Assembly (NCBI GenBank): GCA_013178015.1
Contig: JABLXR010000059.1
Span: 1-34,123, forward strand
Direction: 5' to 3'
Length of the DNA: 34,123 nucleotides
DNA from: Anaerolineae bacterium
GTDB lineage: Bacteria > Chloroflexota > Anaerolineae > DRVO01
The notes under the pieces were generated by a model that saw nothing but the letters and a program-made list of their open reading frames with translations, made no database searches and was not told where the DNA came from. Made by a program: the position numbers and the translations under genes. Positions 29,684 to 34,123 of the stretch are shown here, piece by piece. Every line of letters starts with the position of its first letter. Position 1 is the first letter of the stretch.

Positions 29684-32512
29684 ATGCCGCGTCAGTACGT
29701 CGCCCTGGATCTGGAGACTACCGGGCTGGATCCGCAGCGGGATGCCATCATCGAGGTGGGGGCGGTCCGGTTCGGCGATGGGGGGCCCGTGCGCCGCTTC
29801 TCTTCGCTGGTCAACCCTGGCCGATCCCTTCCGGCCAAGATCCAGCACCTCACGGGCATCGCTCCTGACGACCTGGCGGCCGCACCTCCGGTGTGGGAGG
29901 TGATGCGGCAGCTGGCGGACTTCGTGGGCAACGACGCGGTGATCGGCCACAGCATCGGCTTCGACGCCTCGTTCCTCTCCCGCTACAACATCCTCCAACG
30001 TAACCGCATCATAGACACATTCGAGCTCTCCACCATCCTCCTGCCGCACATGGCCCGTCACAGCCTCCAGCACTTGGTGGGCGAACTCGACCTGGCCTCG
30101 CACTCGGCTCACCGGGCCCTGGACGATGCCGAGGCCGCCATGCGACTGTTTCAGGCGTTACGCGAAGCCGCTCTCTCGCTGCCTATAGCCTTGTTGGAGC
30201 AGGTAGTCTCCCTGGGCCGGCGCAGCAATTGGCAACAGGCCGACTTCTTCGAGGACATACTGAGGGAACAGCTCCGCCGCCCCGTTCGCACTAGCATCGC
30301 CCAGCAGCTGGCGGGCAAGGGTGGAATCGGCCCGGGCGCCCTCCTGCTGGGCGCCGAAGCCCCTCAGAGGCATCCGCAGATCGAGCCACGCCGCCCTCCG
30401 GAGCCGCTGGACACCCGGGAATTGGCGGCGGCGCTGGAGCCTGGAGGCCGCGTGGCTGCAGCCATGAGCGCCTATGAGCATCGCCCGCAGCAGGTAGAGA
30501 TGCTCCGGGCGGTGTGTCAGGCCTTCAATGACGGGCGGCATCTGGCCATAGAGGCCGCCACTGGGGTGGGTAAGTCGCTGGCCTACCTCTTGCCGGCGAT
30601 GGTCTTCGCCCGCACCAACCGGGACCGAGTGCTTATCTCTACCCACACCATCAATCTTCAGGAGCAGCTATACACCAAGGACATCCCCCAACTGGCTCGG
30701 GCTCTCGGGATCGAGCCCAGAGTGGCGCTGCTCAAGGGCCGCAACAACTATCTCTGCCCGGCTCGCCTTCAGTCTCTGGTAGACCGGCAGTCACTCTTGG
30801 CAGAGCAGGCGCTTGCCCTGGCCAAGATCCTGGTCTGGATTCCCAACACCGCCACTGGAGACCGGGCCGAGCTGTTCCTCAACACCGCTTCCGAGCGGGG
30901 AGTCTGGCAGCAGGTCTGCTCCGACTTGGCGTGGTGCAACGGCGAGACATGTCGCTACCGACAGCAGGGCCGGTGCTTCTTCCAGCAGGCTCGCCAGACG
31001 GCGCAGCAGGCCGAAGTGGTCATCGTCAACCACTCCCTCCTCGCTATGGACGCCTGCCTCGAAGCCGGGAGCCTGCCAGAATACGACCATCTCATCGTAG
31101 ATGAGGCCCATCATTTCCAGGCGGCGTGCACCAATGCCCTCAGGCTGGAACTCACTTTCTCTCAGTTCCACGACGTGCTAGGTGACGTCCTCTCCGAGGA
31201 GAGGGGCAATGACAGTGGCGCCCTGGCCGTGATCCGCCATGCCTTACAGCGGATGCGACAGCGAGCCGGACGAGCTCTGGAGGACTGCGACCGGTTGAGC
31301 GAGGCGCTGGAAGCCCTGACGTCTCACATCGACGCGGCAGCATCTTCCCTCGAGCTGTGCGCCGAACGGCTGCTGGGCAGCACCGGCCGCTCCTACACTC
31401 AGCAGCGGCGGATCACTGCCCGGGAGCGAGCAACGGCGGAGTGGAGCAGGCTGGTAGAATGCTGGACGGCGGCCGCCAAGGCAGCCTCCGTCGTGGCCGG
31501 CCTGTTGGAGGAAATCAGGCGGCAGGCCGTGGGATTGGGGCTCGAGGAAGACCTGGCTGAGCCCTTGCAGGTCGCGGCGGCCAACGCCCGCCAGCTACGC
31601 GAGCTGGTCGCCACTTTCAGTGAGGTGATCGCCACGCCTGCGGAGGCTTACGTCTACTGGCTATCGGCCCGCGACGTCGGCGAGGCGGTGGCCCTCAATC
31701 GGGCACCCATCAGCGTGGCGGAGAGCCTAGGAGAACTGCTGTTCAGCCAGAAGCGCACCGTTGTCCTCACCTCTGCCACCCTTACTACAGCGGGCTCGTT
31801 CGACTACTTCTTGCAGCAAGTAGGCCTGGACTCGGCCCGAACCGTCACCGTGGGCTCGCCTTTTGACTTCCGCTCTTCCACCCTGGTGTGCATCGCCCGC
31901 GACGTTCCCGAGCCGCGTCACCCAGGACACCAGAAGGCGATCGAGGAGGCCATACTGCGGCTTGCCCGCGCCACCGGCGGAAGGCTTATGGCCCTGTTCA
32001 CGTCCTACAGCCAGCTAAAGCAGACGACGCGCTCCCTCAGTCGTCCTCTGGAGGAGGAGAACATACTGCTCTACTCTCAGTCGGAGGGCGGCAGCAGAAA
32101 CCAGCTACTGGAGGGCTTCAAGTCTGCCGATAGGGCGGTCCTGCTGGGAACGCGGTCGTTCTGGGAGGGCGTCGATGTCCCTGGGGACGCTCTTCAGTGC
32201 CTAGTCATGGCCAAGCTGCCGTTCATGGTCCCCGACGATCCGATCGTCGCCGCACGCAGCGAGCAGTACGCAGACCCGTTCAACCAGTACCTCCTGCCGG
32301 AGGCCATCCTCACTTTCAGACAGGGGTTCGGTCGTCTCATACGCACTCAGACCGACCGGGGCGCCTTTGTGGTGCTCGACAGCCGCGTTCGGACCAAGGC
32401 GTACGGCAGCAGCTTCCTGCGATCCCTGCCCGACTGCACCTTCATCGAGGGCACCATGGACTCCATTCCGGAGAAGGTCGTGTTGTGGCTGAGTCGAAGC
32501 TCTCACGCGTAA
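29684..32512 (+). CDS. dinG: DnaQ-like exonuclease fused to DinG-type (XPD-family) helicase
   Basis: This 942-residue protein is a fusion. Residues 1-165 form a DEDDh 3'-5' exonuclease (Asp9 and Glu11 in ALDLETTGL, Asp94 in GFDASF, His143 and Asp148 in HRALDDAE). After a linker comes a superfamily 2 helicase with Walker A ATGVGKS (292-298), DEAH box at 473-476, and C-terminal motifs LTSATLT, LGTRSFWEGVDVPG and RQGFGRLIR. Four cysteines (Cys358, Cys418, Cys423, Cys431) are spaced much like the iron-sulfur ligands of E. coli DinG, with an extra Cys412. The protein may unwind and degrade DNA or R-loop structures. Exonuclease-DinG fusions are known in Firmicutes, where the iron-sulfur cysteines are usually missing. 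The ATG at 29684 has AGGAGGG 11-12 bases upstream. Confidence 0.95.
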   Translation: MPRQYVALDLETTGLDPQRDAIIEVGAVRFGDGGPVRRFSSLVNPGRSLPAKIQHLTGIAPDDLAAAPPVWEVMRQLADFVGNDAVIGHSIGFDASFLSRYNILQRNRIIDTFELSTILLPHMARHSLQHLVGELDLASHSAHRALDDAEAAMRLFQALREAALSLPIALLEQVVSLGRRSNWQQADFFEDILREQLRRPVRTSIAQQLAGKGGIGPGALLLGAEAPQRHPQIEPRRPPEPLDTRELAAALEPGGRVAAAMSAYEHRPQQVEMLRAVCQAFNDGRHLAIEAATGVGKSLAYLLPAMVFARTNRDRVLISTHTINLQEQLYTKDIPQLARALGIEPRVALLKGRNNYLCPARLQSLVDRQSLLAEQALALAKILVWIPNTATGDRAELFLNTASERGVWQQVCSDLAWCNGETCRYRQQGRCFFQQARQTAQQAEVVIVNHSLLAMDACLEAGSLPEYDHLIVDEAHHFQAACTNALRLELTFSQFHDVLGDVLSEERGNDSGALAVIRHALQRMRQRAGRALEDCDRLSEALEALTSHIDAAASSLELCAERLLGSTGRSYTQQRRITARERATAEWSRLVECWTAAAKAASVVAGLLEEIRRQAVGLGLEEDLAEPLQVAAANARQLRELVATFSEVIATPAEAYVYWLSARDVGEAVALNRAPISVAESLGELLFSQKRTVVLTSATLTTAGSFDYFLQQVGLDSARTVTVGSPFDFRSSTLVCIARDVPEPRHPGHQKAIEEAILRLARATGGRLMALFTSYSQLKQTTRSLSRPLEEENILLYSQSEGGSRNQLLEGFKSADRAVLLGTRSFWEGVDVPGDALQCLVMAKLPFMVPDDPIVAARSEQYADPFNQYLLPEAILTFRQGFGRLIRTQTDRGAFVVLDSRVRTKAYGSSFLRSLPDCTFIEGTMDSIPEKVVLWLSRSSHA

Positions 32513-32561
32513 TATGAGGGGTTGAACCACAGCTCCATCCTAGCTTCGGAGGCAAACCGAG

Positions 32562-33119
32562 TTGATCTCCGTGACCGAATTGCGTCGAGGCACCATCTTC
32601 GAGTCAGACGGTAACCTGTACCGGGTGCTCGAGTACCATCACCATAAGCCGGCCCGCGGCAACGCCTACATCCGCACTCGCGTCAGGGACCTTCGCTCCG
32701 GCGCCACTCTGGAGAAGACCTTCGTTTCCGGTGATCGGGTCCAGGACGTCCGCCTGGACCACCGCACGGTCCAGTACCTGTACAACGACGGAAGCCTGTA
32801 CCACTTCATGGACACGGAGACCTACGAGCAGCTCGCTGTCTCTCGCGAGACGCTGGGTGACCTGGTCAACTACCTGGTGGAGAACATGACCCTCGAGGTG
32901 TCGACGTACGAGGGCGAGCCAGTGGACATCGAGTTGCCCATCACCGTCGACCTCGAGGTGATCCAGACAGAGCCGGGGTTTCGGGGAGACACCGCCAGCG
33001 CCGCCACCAAGCCGGCTACCGTGAGCACCGGCCTGGTAGTGCAGGTGCCCCTCTTCGTGGAGGTAGGCGACGTCATCCGAGTGGACACTCGCGACGGCTC
33101 CTACCTGACGCGTGTCTGA
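32562..33119 (+). CDS. efp: Translation elongation factor P, arginine-tip type
   Basis: At 185 residues this is full length for EF-P, with three beta-barrel domains and the C-terminal signature VGDVIRVDTRDGSYLTRV. EF-P relieves ribosome stalling at polyproline. The domain I loop reads YHHHKPARGNAYIRTR. The residue at the tip, aligned with modified Lys34 of E. coli, is Arg32, preceded by Ala instead of the usual Gly. Arg-tip EF-Ps in Pseudomonas and Neisseria are rhamnosylated by EarP, but no earP is in this window. The start is a TTG at 32562, with GGAGG nine bases upstream; a GTG at 32571 is too far from it. The gene follows dinG by 49 bases and xseA starts six bases after it. Confidence 0.96.
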   Translation: MISVTELRRGTIFESDGNLYRVLEYHHHKPARGNAYIRTRVRDLRSGATLEKTFVSGDRVQDVRLDHRTVQYLYNDGSLYHFMDTETYEQLAVSRETLGDLVNYLVENMTLEVSTYEGEPVDIELPITVDLEVIQTEPGFRGDTASAATKPATVSTGLVVQVPLFVEVGDVIRVDTRDGSYLTRV

Positions 33120-33125
33120 CCCCCG

Positions 33126-34123
33126 ATGTTCTTCGACTCGTTGGGTCCCGACAGCGCCGTCCTCACCGTAGGGCAGGTCACGATGCACCTGCGCTCGGTG
33201 TTGCTGCAAGACGACATCCTGCAGGACATCTGGGTGCGGGGAGAGGTGTCGGGATCCAACTTGTCGCGCGGCGGGCACCTGTTCTTCTCCCTCAAAGACT
33301 CCGACGCCGTCATCAAGGGGGTGGTCTGGGCCCCGCTGTCCTATCGGCTGCGCGCCCAGCTGGCCGAAGGCCGGGAGGTTCTGGCCCACGGGCGGGTGGA
33401 TCTCTACCCACAGCAGGGCGTGTACCAGTTGTATGTGGATGAGGTGCTACCGGTCGGCACTGGCATGGCCTATCTCGAGTTCGAGCGAGTTCGCACCAAG
33501 CTGGAGGCCGAAGGCCTCTTCGCTCAGGACCGCAAGCGCCCTTTGCCTGCCTACGCGCGTCGAATCGGGGTAGTTACCTCTGCTTACGGCGCCGCCCGCC
33601 GTGACATCGAGAACGTGCTGCGCCAGCGCTGGCCCTGCGTGGAGCTAACCCTGGCCGAGTCCAGCGTCCAGGGCGACGGAGCTCCCGAGAGCATCATCGC
33701 CGCACTCAAGGCAGTGGCCGCCCAAGGGGTGGACTTGATCATCCTAGCCCGCGGCGGAGGTGACAAAGAGGCGCTGTGGTGCTTCAATGACGAGCAGGTG
33801 GCCCGAGCCATCGCCTCCATGCCGGTCCCGGTGATCACCGGCATCGGCCACGAGACCGACTTCACCATCGCCGACTTCGTGGCCGACTGCCGGGCCCCCA
33901 CTCCTTCCGCAGCGGCTATGGCCGCTGTGCCCGACCGGCGGGAGGTGATGGCGGCCGTGGGCGAGTGGCAGCGCCGGTTAGCCCAGGCACTCCGCGACGG
34001 GTTGGCCCAGCGCCGAACCGACCTGGCTCACCTCAGCCGAGTGCTGCAGCGATCCTCGCCTGCCTACATCGCCGGAACCTGGAGACTAGTCCTGGACGAG
34101 GCCACGGCGAGGCTATTGCGGGC
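33126..34123 (+). CDS. xseA: Exodeoxyribonuclease VII large subunit, partial (3' end cut)
   Basis: The frame is open from the ATG at 33126 to the window end, covering about 332 residues of a protein normally near 400-450. The N-terminal OB fold shows GEVSGSNLSRGGHLFFSLKD. The catalytic domain shows ARGGGDKEALWCFNDE, then ITGIGHETDFTIADFVAD and CRAPTPSAAAM, all conserved in XseA. With XseB it degrades single-stranded DNA in both directions to oligonucleotides. There is no Shine-Dalgarno sequence, and the ATG lies six bases after the EF-P stop, so translation is probably coupled. xseB would be expected just beyond the window. Confidence 0.96.
   Translation, partial: MFFDSLGPDSAVLTVGQVTMHLRSVLLQDDILQDIWVRGEVSGSNLSRGGHLFFSLKDSDAVIKGVVWAPLSYRLRAQLAEGREVLAHGRVDLYPQQGVYQLYVDEVLPVGTGMAYLEFERVRTKLEAEGLFAQDRKRPLPAYARRIGVVTSAYGAARRDIENVLRQRWPCVELTLAESSVQGDGAPESIIAALKAVAAQGVDLIILARGGGDKEALWCFNDEQVARAIASMPVPVITGIGHETDFTIADFVADCRAPTPSAAAMAAVPDRREVMAAVGEWQRRLAQALRDGLAQRRTDLAHLSRVLQRSSPAYIAGTWRLVLDEATARLLR

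Noticed and set aside
32604-33389. A 261-codon minus-strand frame opposite efp and xseA
   Set aside because: Both plus-strand genes are unmistakable over this stretch; the antisense frame has no family features.

Overview
The window is GC-rich (about two thirds G+C by eye), gene-dense and chromosomal in character. It shows no insertion sequences, tRNA or rRNA genes, CRISPR arrays or prophage. The gene content (flavin-dependent ThyX instead of ThyA, GH38 mannosidase, YfhO-type and PMT_2-type membrane proteins, DUF4416, an exonuclease-DinG fusion, a divergent Cpn60 paralogue beside an Asp-box propeller) suggests an uncultured Chloroflexota bacterium, perhaps Anaerolineae-like. That assignment is inference from gene families; no marker gene was compared.

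Layout. (a) 1-1950, minus: a transglutaminase-type membrane protein cut by the window edge, overlapping an upstream DUF58 gene by ATGA. (b) 2080-8882, minus: a Gfo/Idh/MocA oxidoreductase, then the overlapping DNA-precursor and repair set thyX > dCMP deaminase > ligA, with a GH38 alpha-mannosidase upstream. (c) 8955-11336, plus: radC, DUF4416 and an APH-like kinase in one operon. (d) 11364-15510: a divergent pair, a putative TIM-barrel glycosidase (minus) and a YfhO-like membrane protein (plus), each with a recognisable sigma70-type promoter. (e) 15760-19285, plus: a two-gene unit of a divergent GroEL-like chaperonin and an 11-12 Asp-box beta-propeller, with its own promoter and closed by a 12-bp hairpin. 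(f) 19361-23409: a diaminopentanoate-dehydrogenase-like gene (minus), a REC-GAF-histidine kinase (plus) and a YprB-like nuclease (minus) whose stop codon overlaps the kinase gene end. (g) 23474-28522, plus: a secreted subtilase with a propeptide-like domain at its C-terminus, a phage-type possible ssDNA-annealing protein and a GT39-like glycosyltransferase. (h) 28675-34123: a sugar isomerase/epimerase-like gene (minus) divergent from exonuclease-DinG (plus), then EF-P and the start of xseA.

Functional threads. DNA metabolism and repair recur (thyX, dCMP deaminase, ligA, radC, YprB, annealing-like protein, DinG, xseA), as do carbohydrate and cell-surface functions (GH38, Gfo/Idh, putative glycosidase, isomerase, YfhO, GT39). 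The most unusual element is the chaperonin-propeller pair. The chaperonin keeps the GroEL fold signatures, but the residue aligned with the catalytic Asp398 is Asn and the DGTTT motif reads DGSAM. Its partner belongs to the beta-propeller class, a fold that in eukaryotes is a classic client of the CCT chaperonin.

Several translation starts were moved from the longest reading frame on the basis of Shine-Dalgarno and promoter positions. These include TTG starts for the putative glycosidase, the YfhO-like protein and EF-P, and a GTG start for the annealing-like protein. Promoter and hairpin calls were made by eye, with no scoring.
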